Notes: a model not told the origin generated them from the letters alone. DNA of 64,000 nucleotides from Paenibacillus sp. DMB5 (GCF_001517085.1 NZ_LRAC01000003.1:62001-126000); one strand, 5' to 3'. Shown: positions 18,814 through 27,776, numbered from the stretch's first letter. Program-made: numbers and translations.

Positions 18814-19785
18814 TCAGGATACGGTCTCTTTGCTTTTTGAGCTGCGCCGTTTGGTCTTGGGGGCAATAACCGGAATGGGTCCGGTTGCTTCGCTGAGGAC
18901 AGGAGTACCGGCTGCCGCTTCGGTGCCGCTGGCTTTGGCTGCTCTTTTCCGGGTGCCGGTGCCCGTCTTTGACTTGCCTGCAGCCGCTGCCGGAGCGGTC
19001 CCAGGATCGCTCGGGATATGCTGAACTGCCTCGATGCTGGCCTGCAGTGCGGCCATCAGGTCAATAACATTGCTCTCCTGGCGGGCTGGTGCAATGTGGA
19101 ACTCCTCGCCGGAGATTTTGTGCGAGATCAGATCCAGCATCCGCTGGCGGTAATCATCGGTATACTTGCCCGGCTCAAAAGGAGTGGACAGCTGGGAGAT
19201 CAGCAGCTTGGCCATTTCCAGCTCCTTGTCGCTGACAATGCCTGCTTCCGGCAGGCCCGGAACCTGGGTTACAGGCCGAACCTCATCCGGATAAAAAATC
19301 GTCTCAATGGCCAGGCAGTTCTCCAGCACCCGGATGGCTGCCAGGCTGCTTTTGGACCGGATGGAAATTTTGGCGATCCCGATTTTGCCGCTCTGGCGCA
19401 TGGCCTCCATCAGCAGACGGTAGGCGTTGGTGCCGGCCTGATCGGGTGACAGGTAGTAGGTTTTTTGAAAATAAATCGGGTCAATCTCCGTCAAATCCAC
19501 GAAATCCAGAATGGTGATGCTCTTGCTGCTCTCCTCGGTCAGCTGCTCCAGTTCTTCTTTGTCGAACAGGACAAACTTACCCTTTTCATATTCATAGCCC
19601 TTGCCGATCTCCTCCCACCCGACTTCCTTTTCGCATACAGGGCATTTACGGACATAGGACAACGGGCTTCCGCATTCCTTATGGATGTAACGGAGTGAAA
19701 TGTCTTTATCCTCGGTTGCCGAGAACATTTTGACCGGGACGTGAACAAGGCCGAAGCTGATGGCCCCTTTCCAGACGGTATGCAT
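18814..19785 (-). CDS. ku: Ku protein, NHEJ end-binding
   Basis: A 323-aa bacterial Ku. It starts MHTVWKGAISFGLVHVPVKM, the family signature, and the Ku core spans residues ~1-255 with CPVCEKEVG near 53. A Lys/Ser/Thr-rich basic tail, typical of Ku with extra DNA contacts, fills the last ~70 residues. The homodimer ring threads onto double-strand ends and recruits the ligase and polymerase encoded just downstream. ATG 19785 follows AGGAGGCGATATCC; upstream in-frame starts lack a site. In B. subtilis ku and ligD protect spore DNA, and a spore-protein gene lies divergently nearby, which fits that role. Confidence 0.94.
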   Translation of the reverse strand: MHTVWKGAISFGLVHVPVKMFSATEDKDISLRYIHKECGSPLSYVRKCPVCEKEVGWEEIGKGYEYEKGKFVLFDKEELEQLTEESSKSITILDFVDLTEIDPIYFQKTYYLSPDQAGTNAYRLLMEAMRQSGKIGIAKISIRSKSSLAAIRVLENCLAIETIFYPDEVRPVTQVPGLPEAGIVSDKELEMAKLLISQLSTPFEPGKYTDDYRQRMLDLISHKISGEEFHIAPARQESNVIDLMAALQASIEAVQHIPSDPGTAPAAAAGKSKTGTGTRKRAAKASGTEAAAGTPVLSEATGPIPVIAPKTKRRSSKSKETVS

Positions 19786-19995
19786 GGATATCGCCTCCTG
19801 AGTTATAAGTGCTGTATAAGTGCTGTATGAGCTGAACCCCATCATGTAGTTACTGTTTAGTATGGTGTGCGGGCGCAGTTTCTACCCTGATGCATTTTTT
19901 GCGAGTCTTGGGAAAAAATAAAGCCGGGCTTGTAAAAGCTGGCCTAATGGCAGGCATATCTGTCATGTATGGAGAAAAGCGGAGGGATAAGAACC

Positions 19996-20187
19996 ATGGG
20001 CAAGGGGCGCAAGGAATGGCTTGATGAATTATCCGAGCAGGATATTCCTGCCGAGGTTGTGGACTGGGCCGGGATTGTTGCCGATCCGGATGATACGGAT
20101 TACGGTCCGGAGGCCGGATATCTCGATGCCGATGACACCATCGGCGAGCCTGAAGCGGATGAAGTGCAGGAAAATCCATTTTTTTGA
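19996..20187 (+). CDS. Small acidic hypothetical protein
   Basis: A 63-aa, strongly acidic protein without membrane segments (begins MGKGRKEWLDEL, ends QENPFF). ATG 19996 follows GGAGGGATAAGAACC. I do not recognise a family. It lies 49 bp upstream of the spore protein gene sspH and divergent from ku, so a sporulation link is conceivable from position alone. Confidence 0.6.
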   Translation: MGKGRKEWLDELSEQDIPAEVVDWAGIVADPDDTDYGPEAGYLDADDTIGEPEADEVQENPFF

Positions 20188-20236
20188 GACGGTACTAATA
20201 AAAATAAAGCGTATGCTTGCGAAGGAGACTTGAATC

Positions 20237-20422
20237 ATGGACGTAAAACGTGCGATGGATATCTATACATCCAAGGATATGATCCCCGTTCATCTGGACG
20301 GCGAATCGGTCTGGATCGAACGTGTGGATGAGGAAAATGGAATGGCAACCGTACAGGTAGGCTCACGGCCAACCAATACACATACAGTCGGTGTAGACCG
20401 GCTGGAGGAGCAGAGGAAATAA
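20237..20422 (+). CDS. sspH: Small acid-soluble spore protein, H type
   Basis: A 61-aa SspH-family protein. The family pattern is clear: MDVKRAMDIYTSKDMIPV, then hydrophobic VWIERVDEENGMATV and a final VDRLEEQ segment, close to B. subtilis SspH in order and length. These minor SASPs accumulate in the forespore core and are made only during sporulation, usually from sigma-G promoters. AAGGAGACTTGAATC precedes the ATG. This gene is good evidence that the organism is an endospore former. Confidence 0.85.
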   Translation: MDVKRAMDIYTSKDMIPVHLDGESVWIERVDEENGMATVQVGSRPTNTHTVGVDRLEEQRK

Positions 20423-20488
20423 CCGCAAATGATGCGGCTGTGTCGTTAACGGTTCTTCGGAAGATAATAAAGTGTTCTAACAACGCCA

Positions 20489-20530
20489 GAGCAGCGATGT
20501 CCTGTCACGGATAATAGCTGCTCTGTTTGT
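20489..20530 (+). terminator. Terminator after sspH
   Basis: AGAGCAGC and GCTGCTCT pair across a 20-nt loop and run into TGTTTGTGTT. Confidence 0.6.
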
Positions 20531-20701
20531 GTTGTGCTATATAACGGGCAGGGCCTTTGCAGAAGGAATGCATCTGCTGGCTGCGTTTATGAAGTGAAGC
20601 AGAGGCCGCCCATCCGGCCCAAGCTGCCGTACAGCTGACACAAGGGTTGACGGTGGCAAAAGTCTGACCCTATATTGGGGAGGTGAATTTGATGAAAAGA
20701 G

Positions 20702-21717
20702 ATGATGAACGTGCGTCCTATTTTACTTGGCGTCTGTTCGGCGCTATTTTTTGCGGTAACTTTTGTCCTTAACCGGCGGATGGAGCTGTCGGGAGGCAGC
20801 TGGGCCTGGAGCGCCTCACTGCGTTATCTGTTTACACTTCCGTTTTTGGTGGCTATCGTTGCGGGGCGGGGCAGGCTGAAGCCGCTGCTGGCAGCGATGA
20901 AGGAGCGCCCGGGGGCCTGGCTGCTCTGGGGAACGGTCGGCTTTGGCCTGTTCTACGCACCAATCTGCTTCGCGGCTGCTTATGCGCCGGGCTGGCTGAC
21001 CGCCGAACCTGGCAGATTACCATTATCTCCGGTTCCCTTCTGGCCCCGTTCTTCGGACAATGGGTTGCCGGCTCCGGAGGTTCAAGCGTCTATGAACGGG
21101 GCAGGATTCCGCTGCGCGGCCTCGGACTGTCCCTGATCATTTTGGCTGGTGTAGCGCTGCTCCAGGCCGATCATGCCCGTAAGCTTGAAGCGTCACAGGT
21201 ACTGCTGGGCATAGTCCCGGTTCTGATCGCGTCCTTCGCGTATCCGCTTGGAAACCGCAAAACAATGGAGCTGTGCGGGGAGCGGCTCGACGTGTTCCAG
21301 CGTATTCTCGGCATGACACTGGCCAGCCTGCCGTTCTGGCTTATTATATCGCTTATCGGTCTGGCAGATGTGGGGCTGCCCTCAGGCCCGCAGGCCCTAC
21401 AGTCTGTGATTGTCGCTTTTTCCTCAGGTGTCATTGCTACCGTCCTGTTTTTCCGGGCTACGGATATGGTCCGCAGCAGCATGAGCGGACTGGCTTCGGT
21501 GGAAGCCACCCAGTCGCTGGAGGTGCTGTTTGCGCTGATCGGGGAAATCCTGATTCTGTCTGCACCGCTGCCTTCTCTGCTGTCCTGGACTGGAATTGCG
21601 GTCATTATCGCCGGAATGGTGCTGCACAGCCTGTTTTCCGGACATAACCCGAAGAAAAAACAGGCAGAGAGAAGCAGACAGCCGCATTCAGCCTATACGG
21701 CCGGCAGCCGGGAATAG
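20702..21717 (+). CDS. DMT-superfamily efflux transporter, frameshifted
   Basis: Multidrug-resistance/EmrE-like member of the drug-metabolite transporter superfamily, about ten membrane helices when restored (~338 aa). The first frame (20702-21136) carries helices 1-4 and turns to nonsense after WLTA. The next frame takes up exactly there with TWQITIISGSLLAPF and continues to 21717. One missing base near 21004-21006 (GCCGAACC, expected GCCGGAACC for A-G-T) explains the break. The start is also odd: the best ribosome binding site (GGGGAGGTG) serves ATG 20692, which is out of frame by one with ATG 20702, so a second indel in the AAAA run just after it is possible. The substrate is unknown. Confidence 0.8.
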
Positions 21718-21726
21718 AGGGGGTTG

Positions 21727-21755
21727 TTGCGGGACAAGTAGCATACCGATATAAT
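21727..21755 (+). promoter_or_regulatory. Promoter of the tsa operon
   Basis: TTGCGG (21727-21732), 17-bp spacer, TATAAT (21750-21755): a good sigma-A promoter placed 68 bp before tsaE. Confidence 0.7.
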
Positions 21756-21822
21756 TAAAAGTATTGTTATGCTATGTCGGTTGATGTCTTTAAAAGGATA
21801 CTATATAAGGTGGAGTTGCAGC

Positions 21823-22311
21823 TTGGACAATCATGTTGAAACGGTATTTACTTACCGTTCACACAGCCTTCAGGATACGGAGCTGCTTGCAGCTGCGATA
21901 GCCGGTGCGGCATCGGCGGGCATGGTGATCGGCCTCGATGGTGACCTGGGTGCCGGCAAGACGGCATTTTCGCAGGCTTTTGCGCGCCATCTGGGTGTAG
22001 AGGGGATTGTGAACAGTCCTACATTTACTATTATCAAAGAATACAACGGACGCCTGCCGCTGTACCATATGGATGTGTACCGGATCTCCCCGCAGGAAGC
22101 GGACGAGCTGGGGCTCGATGAATATTTCTACGGGCAGGGAGTCTGCCTGGTGGAATGGAGCAGCATCATTACAGATTTGATGCCGCAGCGGCATCTGCAT
22201 CTATACATGGAAACGGCCGGACCGGAGGAACGCCTGATTACTGTGAAGGCAGCCGGTGAGCCATACGGGGAACTGTGCCGCGAGCTGATCCAGAAGTGGG
22301 GTAACGAATGA
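21823..22311 (+). CDS. tsaE: tRNA t6A synthesis ATPase TsaE
   Basis: A 162-aa P-loop protein (YdiB in B. subtilis). Walker A GDLGAGKTAF is near residue 39, followed by SPTFTIIKEY and the HMDVYR strand that the family uses as a Walker B equivalent. TsaE drives turnover of the TsaB-TsaD complex, which transfers the threonylcarbamoyl group to A37 of ANN-decoding tRNAs. TTG 21823 follows AAGGTGGAG; upstream in-frame starts have no site. Its stop overlaps the tsaB start, so this is the first gene of a tightly coupled four-gene operon. Confidence 0.93.
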   Translation: MDNHVETVFTYRSHSLQDTELLAAAIAGAASAGMVIGLDGDLGAGKTAFSQAFARHLGVEGIVNSPTFTIIKEYNGRLPLYHMDVYRISPQEADELGLDEYFYGQGVCLVEWSSIITDLMPQRHLHLYMETAGPEERLITVKAAGEPYGELCRELIQKWGNE

Positions 22312-23141
22312 TGATGAAGGAAAATAACGGGCCGCGGAAGCGGCTTTTGGCGCTGGATACTTCGACGGCCATACTGGGCGTAGCTGTTACGGAGGAAGGC
22401 AGGGTGCTGCATGAGATTAATGCATCCGGGGAGCGGAACCATTCCGTACATCTCCTCCCGATAATCGAGCAGGCAATGCAGGCCAGCGGTACCGATGCGT
22501 CCATGCTAAAGGGGATTGCCGTGGGCGTCGGCCCGGGATCTTACACCGGAACGCGCATTGCGGTGTCTGCGGCCAAGACACTGGCCTGGGCCTGGAAGGT
22601 GCCGGTTGCAGGCGTTTCCAGCCTGCATGCGCTGGCCTGGGGCGGTTATGCTGCCGCGCTGGAGAAGCAGGCGGAAGGCCCGGCTGCTGAAGCGGGACAA
22701 GGCGGATATGGACCCGACTGGATCATTCCGCTGATCGATGCCCGCCGCGGGCAAGCCTACACCGGGCTGTTTACAGCTGATGGCCAGGCTGCTCCGCAGC
22801 GGCTTGAACCGGATGCGATCCGGCTGATGGCTGACTGGGTAACGCATCTTGCCGGGCGGCTGAAGCAGGCGGAGGCAGAGGGCATGAAGCCGCGCATTCT
22901 GTGGTTCGTAGGTGAAACCGCTCAGCATGCAAGCCATGCCAGCCTTGAACCGCTGCTTGGCGAGGCGGAAATACAGCCGGTGCCATACGAGCTGGAAGGG
23001 CGCTGGGCCGGCTTTCTCGGCGAGGCTGCACTGCTGGCGGGCAGTGATGATGTTCACGGGTTAATCCCGAACTATACCCAGCTTTCCGAAGCGGAAGCCA
23101 ATCTGCGCCGGAGCAGTGAAGGGAGCACAAGCCAAGTATGA
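22308..23141 (+). CDS. tsaB: tRNA t6A synthesis protein TsaB
   Basis: A 277-aa ASKHA-fold paralogue of TsaD (YdiC in B. subtilis), which scaffolds TsaD and TsaE. LALDTSTAILGVAVTE at the N-terminus and GIAVGVGPGSYTGTRI near residue 70 are family hallmarks. It carries no metal-binding histidines, as expected for TsaB. Three consecutive ATG codons follow the tsaE overlap, and the first is taken here. The stop overlaps rimI by 4 bp. Confidence 0.94.
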   Translation: MMMKENNGPRKRLLALDTSTAILGVAVTEEGRVLHEINASGERNHSVHLLPIIEQAMQASGTDASMLKGIAVGVGPGSYTGTRIAVSAAKTLAWAWKVPVAGVSSLHALAWGGYAAALEKQAEGPAAEAGQGGYGPDWIIPLIDARRGQAYTGLFTADGQAAPQRLEPDAIRLMADWVTHLAGRLKQAEAEGMKPRILWFVGETAQHASHASLEPLLGEAEIQPVPYELEGRWAGFLGEAALLAGSDDVHGLIPNYTQLSEAEANLRRSSEGSTSQV

Positions 23142-23662
23142 CGGAGCCTATGATAGTGGGGGATCAGGGAAGCGAGCTTGTTTTTCGCCTGATGAAGCTT
23201 GAGGATATTCCGGAAATTCTCGTAATCGAGCGGGAAGCCTTCACCATGCCGTGGACCGAGGAAGCGTTCCGCAATGAGCTGACGCATAATCATTTCGCCA
23301 AGTATATGGTGATGGAACTGCAGGAGCGCATTATCGGATATGCCGGGATGTGGGCGATTGTTGATGAGGCGCACGTAACAAACATTGCGCTCCTGGAAGC
23401 TTACCGGGGACGTAAATGGGGCGAGCGGCTGCTCGATGAGCTGATGAGAACAGCAGGGTTCCTGGGCATGAAATCAATTACACTTGAGGTCAGGGTATCG
23501 AACGAGGTGGCCCAGAATCTGTACCGCAAAAAAGGCTTCCGTCCGGCCGGAACCCGCAAAGGGTATTATTCGGACAACCGCGAGGATGCGCTCATCATGT
23601 GGGCGGATCTGCCGGCTTACGGGGAGCAGGGAATGATGGAAGGAAGAGTGGATCTGAAATGA
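23138..23662 (+). CDS. rimI: Ribosomal protein S18-alanine N-acetyltransferase RimI
   Basis: A 174-aa GNAT enzyme (YdiD in B. subtilis). The acetyl-CoA-binding loop is at [14 protein letters not shown] (~residue 89), and the C-terminal [18 protein letters not shown] is the RimI signature. It acetylates N-terminal alanine, classically of ribosomal protein S18. It sits between tsaB and tsaD with 4-bp overlaps at both ends, the arrangement usual in Bacillota. Confidence 0.93.
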   Translation: MTEPMIVGDQGSELVFRLMKLEDIPEILVIEREAFTMPWTEEAFRNELTHNHFAKYMVMELQERIIGYAGMWAIVDEAHVTNIALLEAYRGRKWGERLLDELMRTAGFLGMKSITLEVRVSNEVAQNLYRKKGFRPAGTRKGYYSDNREDALIMWADLPAYGEQGMMEGRVDLK

Positions 23663-24707
23663 ATACAGAAACGGGTGCAGCTGCGCCTGTACTTATATTG
23701 GCTATCGAGACGAGCTGTGATGAAACCTCGGTAGCTGTTGTCAAGGACGGCTGTGAGGTGCTGGCGAACATCATCTCCAGCCAGATCGAAACCCACCGCG
23801 CTTTTGGCGGTGTAGTACCGGAGGTTGCCTCCCGCAAGCATGTGGAGGTCATTACCCTGGTGATTGAGGAGGCCATGACAGCTGCAGGTGTACAGCCGGA
23901 CGAGCTTACGGCTATTGCAGTTACGCAGGGACCCGGGCTGGTCGGTGCGCTGCTGGTCGGTGTCGTGGCGCCAAGAGCCTGGCGCTGGCCTGGGGCAAGC
24001 CGCTGATCGGCACCCATCATATCGCCGGTCATATTTATGCCAACCGGCTGGTCAAGGAGCTGCAGTATCCGTGTATGACGCTGGTTGTATCCGGCGGGCA
24101 CACGGAGCTTGTGAATATGGAGCGCGAAGGGGAGTTCCGGATTATCGGACGCACCCGTGACGACGCGGTGGGTGAAGCTTACGACAAGGTCGCGCGCGCT
24201 CTCGGCTTCCCGTATCCGGGCGGTCCGCATGTCGACCGGCTTGCTCATGAAGCGGAAGAGGCAGTAGCCCTGCCGCGGGTATGGCTGGAGCCCGATTCAT
24301 ACGATTTCAGCTTCAGCGGCCTGAAGTCGGCTGTGCTGAATGTGGTCAACCAGAGTAAGATGAAGGGGCTGGCTCCGGATGTGGCCGGTATTGCCCGGGG
24401 CTTCCAGGAGTCCGTGGTGGAGGTTCTGGTGGAGAAGGCCGTGCGTGCGGTCAAAGCCAATGAAGCCAGGCAGCTGCTGCTCTGCGGCGGGGTTGCCGCT
24501 AACAAAGGGCTGCGCGAAGCACTGGTGTCACGCTGTGAGAAAGAGGGCATCGAGCTGATTATTCCTCCGGCGGTATACTGCACGGATAATGCGGCGATGA
24601 TCGGGGCGGCAGCCTATGTGAAATGGCGGCATGACGGCAGCACGCCGCTCGATATGGTTGCCGATCCCGGCTTGTCGCTGGAGCAGTGGTCAGTTTCTGC
24701 CTATTGA
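23659..24707 (+). CDS. tsaD: tRNA N6-threonylcarbamoyladenosine transferase TsaD, frameshifted
   Basis: Catalytic subunit (Gcp/YdiE) that transfers threonylcarbamoyl from its AMP ester to tRNA A37. The first part (ATG 23659, [12 protein letters not shown]) includes the [19 protein letters not shown] segment. The expected metal-ligand HHIAGH falls just after the break, encoded at about 24017-24034. At about 23969 the frame shifts: GTGGCGCCAAG should read GTG-GCN-GCC-AAG. The next frame then carries the rest to 24707, including VSGGHTELV and SFSGLKSAV. One base is missing; restored length is about 349 aa, normal for TsaD. The gene is essential in B. subtilis, so a true null is unlikely and sequencing error is favoured. 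Confidence 0.92.
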
Positions 24708-24733
24708 CATTCCTCAAACGGGAAGAGTATAAT
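24704..24733 (+). promoter_or_regulatory. Promoter for the T-box/leuA transcript
   Basis: TTGACA (24704-24709), 18-bp spacer, TATAAT (24728-24733). Both hexamers match consensus exactly. The -35 hexamer overlaps the tsaD stop codon. Transcription from here would enter the first T-box leader. Confidence 0.85.
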
Positions 24734-24756
24734 CAACCCAATTCAAATAACGAAAC

Positions 24757-25124
24757 GCAATGAAAAGAAGCAGTAAGGTATTTCCGGGTTAAGAGAACTG
24801 CGGGTAGGTGCGACGCAGCCGAAGGAGACCTGAACTCGTCTTGGAGCGGAGCGGTGGAAGCGGGATGTTTTTCTGGAGGAAATTCCGGAAGAATATTAAA
24901 CGGCATGCTAGTGTGCCGGGCCTTTCGTACACCGTCTACGGCTAACCTCCGTGAAAGGGTGGTCAGCAATGGCAGGATGATTGAAGTCATCCGGATGCTT
25001 TTGCCTGATTAATGGAGTGGATATTCTCCGGACGGCCTAATACGGCTGAACCGGGATATCAACAAGAGTGGTACCGCGAAGGTGAACAGCCTGTCGTCTC
25101 TTGAATGAGACGGCAGGCTTTTTT
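24757..25124 (+). ncRNA. T-box riboswitch 1, leucine specifier likely
   Basis: Complete T-box leader. A Stem I region contains AGAGAACTGCGGG...GGTGCGACGCAG. The specifier loop has GAACTC (24834 onward), where CUC reads Leu. The T-box antiterminator sequence AAGAGTGGTACCGCG is at 25064-25078. The terminator stem (GCCTGTCGTCTC/GAGACGGCAGGC) ends in TTTTTT. Uncharged tRNA-Leu would base-pair with the specifier and with the T-box bulge, preventing termination. No gene lies between this and the second T-box. Confidence 0.85.
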
Positions 25125-25143
25125 GTATGCTTATAAGGATTAA

Positions 25144-25452
25144 ATGCGATGAACGGGAGCAGTAGATGAAGAAGGTGTGCAGAGAGCTGCGGGTTGGTGC
25201 GACGCAGTCACCTGAGAAGCATTGAATCTCGCCCGGGAGCGGAGCGGCGGAAGTGAAATATGTACGCTGCAACGGCAGTCCCCGTTACCGGACACTCATA
25301 CTTGCCTGACCATGCCTGCATGGACCAGAGCGGGTCTGGGGTGAGCTGGACGCAGCTTGCGGTTTGCCTTGAAGGTAAGCCGGATGCGTCAAGAAGAGTG
25401 GTACCGCGGAGGGGTAACCCGCCGTCTCTTTATAGAGACGGCGGGTTTTTTG
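25144..25452 (+). ncRNA. T-box riboswitch 2, leucine specifier likely
   Basis: Second complete T-box leader directly downstream of the first. Stem I has AGAGAGCTGCGGG...GGTGCGACGCAG. GAATCTCGCC aligns its CTC with the CTC of the first leader, one base further from GAA. AAGAGTGGTACCGCG is at 25394-25408, and the terminator AACCCGCCGTCTC/GAGACGGCGGGTT ends in TTTTTT. Alternative registers of the specifier (AUC, UCU) cannot be excluded by eye, but leuA downstream favours CUC (Leu). Confidence 0.83.
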
Positions 25453-25476
25453 TTTTATCAGAAAGCTATTTGGGGT

Positions 25477-25527
25477 CCCCGCAAAGTATCTGAGTCAGCC
25501 TCCGTGTTAAAGTTCCACTTTGTGGGG
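25477..25527 (+). promoter_or_regulatory. Additional hairpin in leuA leader
   Basis: CCCCGCAAAGT and ACTTTGTGGGG pair across a 29-nt loop, followed by GATTTTGTGTTGTTTT. It lies between the second T-box terminator and leuA and might be a third termination point. The remaining ~170 nt up to leuA show nothing else. Confidence 0.4.
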
Positions 25528-25699
25528 GGATTTTGTGTTGTTTTGCAGTTAGCCGGGCTATGGCCCGGAATTTATCTGCAGTTGGATCGGGTGCTGCCGG
25601 CAGCAGTGGGCGGGAATAGAAGCAGGGTGCAAGTCGACGTGCGCCCTGCACAAGCGGAAGAACAGCTTAAACTAAACTTACATTTCAGGAGGGTTCATA

Positions 25700-27256
25700 A
25701 TGATTATTCCGGTAAAAAAACGTATTCAGATTTTTGACACGACGCTGCGGGACGGCGAGCAGGCACCGGGGGCCAGCCTGACCCCTGAGCAGAAGATTGT
25801 TCTGGCCCACAAGCTTGCCGGGCTGGGAGTAGATGTGCTGGAACCGGGATTTCCGGTCTCCAGTCCGGGGGATTTCGCCGCTGTGGAGACTATTTCACGG
25901 AAGGTGCAGGGTGTAGAGATCTGCGGCTTCGCCCGCGCGGTCCGCGGGGATATTGATGCGGCTGTCCGGGCAACCCGGGATGCGGCGCGGCGGCGGATTC
26001 ACCTGTTCATCTCCTCGTCCGATATTCATCTGCGACATCAGCTGCGCAAGAGCCGGCCTGAGGTTGTTGCAGCCGCCCGTGAAATGACGGCCTATGCCCG
26101 CCAGTTCTGCGATGTGGTGGAATTCACCGCGATGGATGCGGCCCGGACGGGAATCGATGACCTGATTGAAATGGTAGAGGCAGTTATTGAGGAGGGGGCC
26201 AGCATCATTAATCTGCCGGATACAGTCGGCTATGCCTTGCCGCACGAATACGGAGAGATGTTCCGGAGGGTGCGCCTGGGGGCCAGGGGCGGAAAGAACG
26301 TAAGTTACAGCGCCCATTGTCATAACGATCTGGGGCTTGCCGTTGCGAACAGCCTGGCTGCCATTGAAGGCGGGGCAACGCAAATCGAGGTTACGGTGAA
26401 CGGTGTCGGTGAGCGTACCGGAAACTGTGCTCTGGAGGAGCTGGTCATGGCGCTGGAGACAAGAGGGGATGTGCTTGGCGCGGAGACGGGAATTGTGCTG
26501 GATAAGCTGTATGATACCTCGCGGCTGATCAGCGGGGCGATGCATTTCCCGATTGCCTTCAACAAGCCGGTCGTAGGACGCAATGCCTTCCAGCATGAAT
26601 CCGGCATCCATCAGGACGGCCTGCTGAAGGACCGCAGCACCTATGAGATTATGGATCCTGAACGGCTGGGCATTCCGCGCAGCATGATTATTCTCGGCAA
26701 ACACTCCGGCCGGCATGCGCTGAAGGACCGTGCCGCCAAGTACGGTGTTGCCCTGGATGCGGCGGAGCTGGATGCGCTCTACGAATCCTTCAAAGAGAAG
26801 GCAGACCGCCAGAAAGCAGTCAGCGATGACGAGCTGCTGCGCATGGTCAGCAGTGCGACCGGACAGCAGGCGCAGTTCTATGAGCTTGGCGATGTCCAGG
26901 TGCTTGCCGGCAGTGCGCCGCGCCGGGTGGCTGCAGTGACCGTGCGTAATCTGCAGAGCGGTGCGGAGGAAGCCTATACCAGCACAGGCAGCGGCCCGCT
27001 GGAAGCAGTGATTGCAGCGATCAGTCTGGGGATTGCCGAGAGCATCGGATTTGACGGTCTTGAGCTGCATTCACTGGGCAGCGGAGAGCAGGCCCAGGCT
27101 GAAGCGGCGGTCATGGTGGAATGGAACGGCGCCAAATTCAGAGGCACGGCTATTCATCAGGATATCGTAATGGCGGCAGGAATAGCCTATGTAGCCGCCT
27201 GCAATGCGGCGCTGCTCTCTGCCCGTGCGGAAACCGGCCGGGAGACGGCGGTGTAA
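25700..27256 (+). CDS. leuA: 2-isopropylmalate synthase
   Basis: A 518-aa enzyme committing 2-oxoisovalerate and acetyl-CoA to leucine synthesis. The catalytic TIM barrel opens with FDTTLRDGEQAPGASL. Metal ligands are in SAHCHNDLGLA (~residue 205), and NGVGERTGNCALEE follows. GIHQDGLLKDRSTYEIM and the C-terminal LeuA regulatory domain (~385-505), which binds feedback-inhibiting leucine, are present. AGGAGGGTTCATA precedes ATG. It stands alone, without leuB-D or ilv genes, under two leucine T-boxes. Its position between tsaD and the ydiF-like ABC-F gene is not found in B. subtilis. A second leuA in an ilv-leu operon elsewhere would not be surprising. Confidence 0.93.
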   Translation: MIIPVKKRIQIFDTTLRDGEQAPGASLTPEQKIVLAHKLAGLGVDVLEPGFPVSSPGDFAAVETISRKVQGVEICGFARAVRGDIDAAVRATRDAARRRIHLFISSSDIHLRHQLRKSRPEVVAAAREMTAYARQFCDVVEFTAMDAARTGIDDLIEMVEAVIEEGASIINLPDTVGYALPHEYGEMFRRVRLGARGGKNVSYSAHCHNDLGLAVANSLAAIEGGATQIEVTVNGVGERTGNCALEELVMALETRGDVLGAETGIVLDKLYDTSRLISGAMHFPIAFNKPVVGRNAFQHESGIHQDGLLKDRSTYEIMDPERLGIPRSMIILGKHSGRHALKDRAAKYGVALDAAELDALYESFKEKADRQKAVSDDELLRMVSSATGQQAQFYELGDVQVLAGSAPRRVAAVTVRNLQSGAEEAYTSTGSGPLEAVIAAISLGIAESIGFDGLELHSLGSGEQAQAEAAVMVEWNGAKFRGTAIHQDIVMAAGIAYVAACNAALLSARAETGRETAV

Positions 27257-27464
27257 CCGGCAGTACAGACGGCTTTGGACAGTTTGCGGGTTCAGCCGAC
27301 AAAGGGGCGGTGTCAACCATGCTACAGACCGCGAACGGGGATAATCGTCCAATCGGAAGCAGAGCGCAGGCAGAAGCAGCTTTGCAGACAATTAAGCTGT
27401 TTTTTTGCGGCAGATTATGTTGTCTGAAAAAGTAGAATTTTAGCGAATGCAGGATTTGTCAAGC

Positions 27465-27722
27465 TGTGGACAACGTTATCCACATATTCCGCCCTGGTTG
27501 TGTAAAAACCGTGTAAAATCAGCAATAACGCCTGTTTCGTGCAACCCGGGATTGGGGAGTTTTCCAATGTGAGGTTTATGTGGAAACTGTGGATAATGTG
27601 GACAATTCGGTGGATAAAAAGTACTTGACAGGTGAAATGCTGATTTAATGCATAAAAAAAGCCCCGAGGGGCTTTTTTTATTTGAGGTTATACACGAAAA
27701 CTGTGGATGAGCATGTGGATAA
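27465..27722. promoter_or_regulatory. Cluster of DnaA boxes
   Basis: Seven 9-mers match TTATCCACA on either strand with at most one mismatch: 27465-27473, 27476-27484 (exact), 27588-27596 (exact), 27597-27605, 27609-27617, 27702-27710 and 27714-27722 (exact). A weaker candidate is at 27579-27587. They lie in a gene-free AT-rich stretch (27257-27776) between leuA and the ABC-F gene. In B. subtilis the gcp(tsaD)-ydiF intergenic region is, to my recollection, one of the chromosomal DnaA-binding clusters that restrain initiation. The neighbouring genes here are the same except for the leuA insertion. Confidence 0.75.
27654..27679. terminator. Bidirectional terminator
   Basis: AAAAAAAGCCCC-GA-GGGGCTTTTTTT is a perfect inverted repeat with A and T runs, serving the convergent leuA and ABC-F genes. 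It sits inside the DnaA-box cluster. Confidence 0.9.
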
Positions 27723-27776
27723 CTGTTTATGAACAAATCGGGAACAGTTTAAAAAAATTTATTTAACCTGTTTACA

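Noticed and set aside
27465..27722. Chromosomal replication origin
   Set aside because: The DnaA-box cluster is suggestive, but no dnaA, dnaN or other origin genes and no clear unwinding element are near. The gene context matches the known non-origin gcp-ydiF interval instead.
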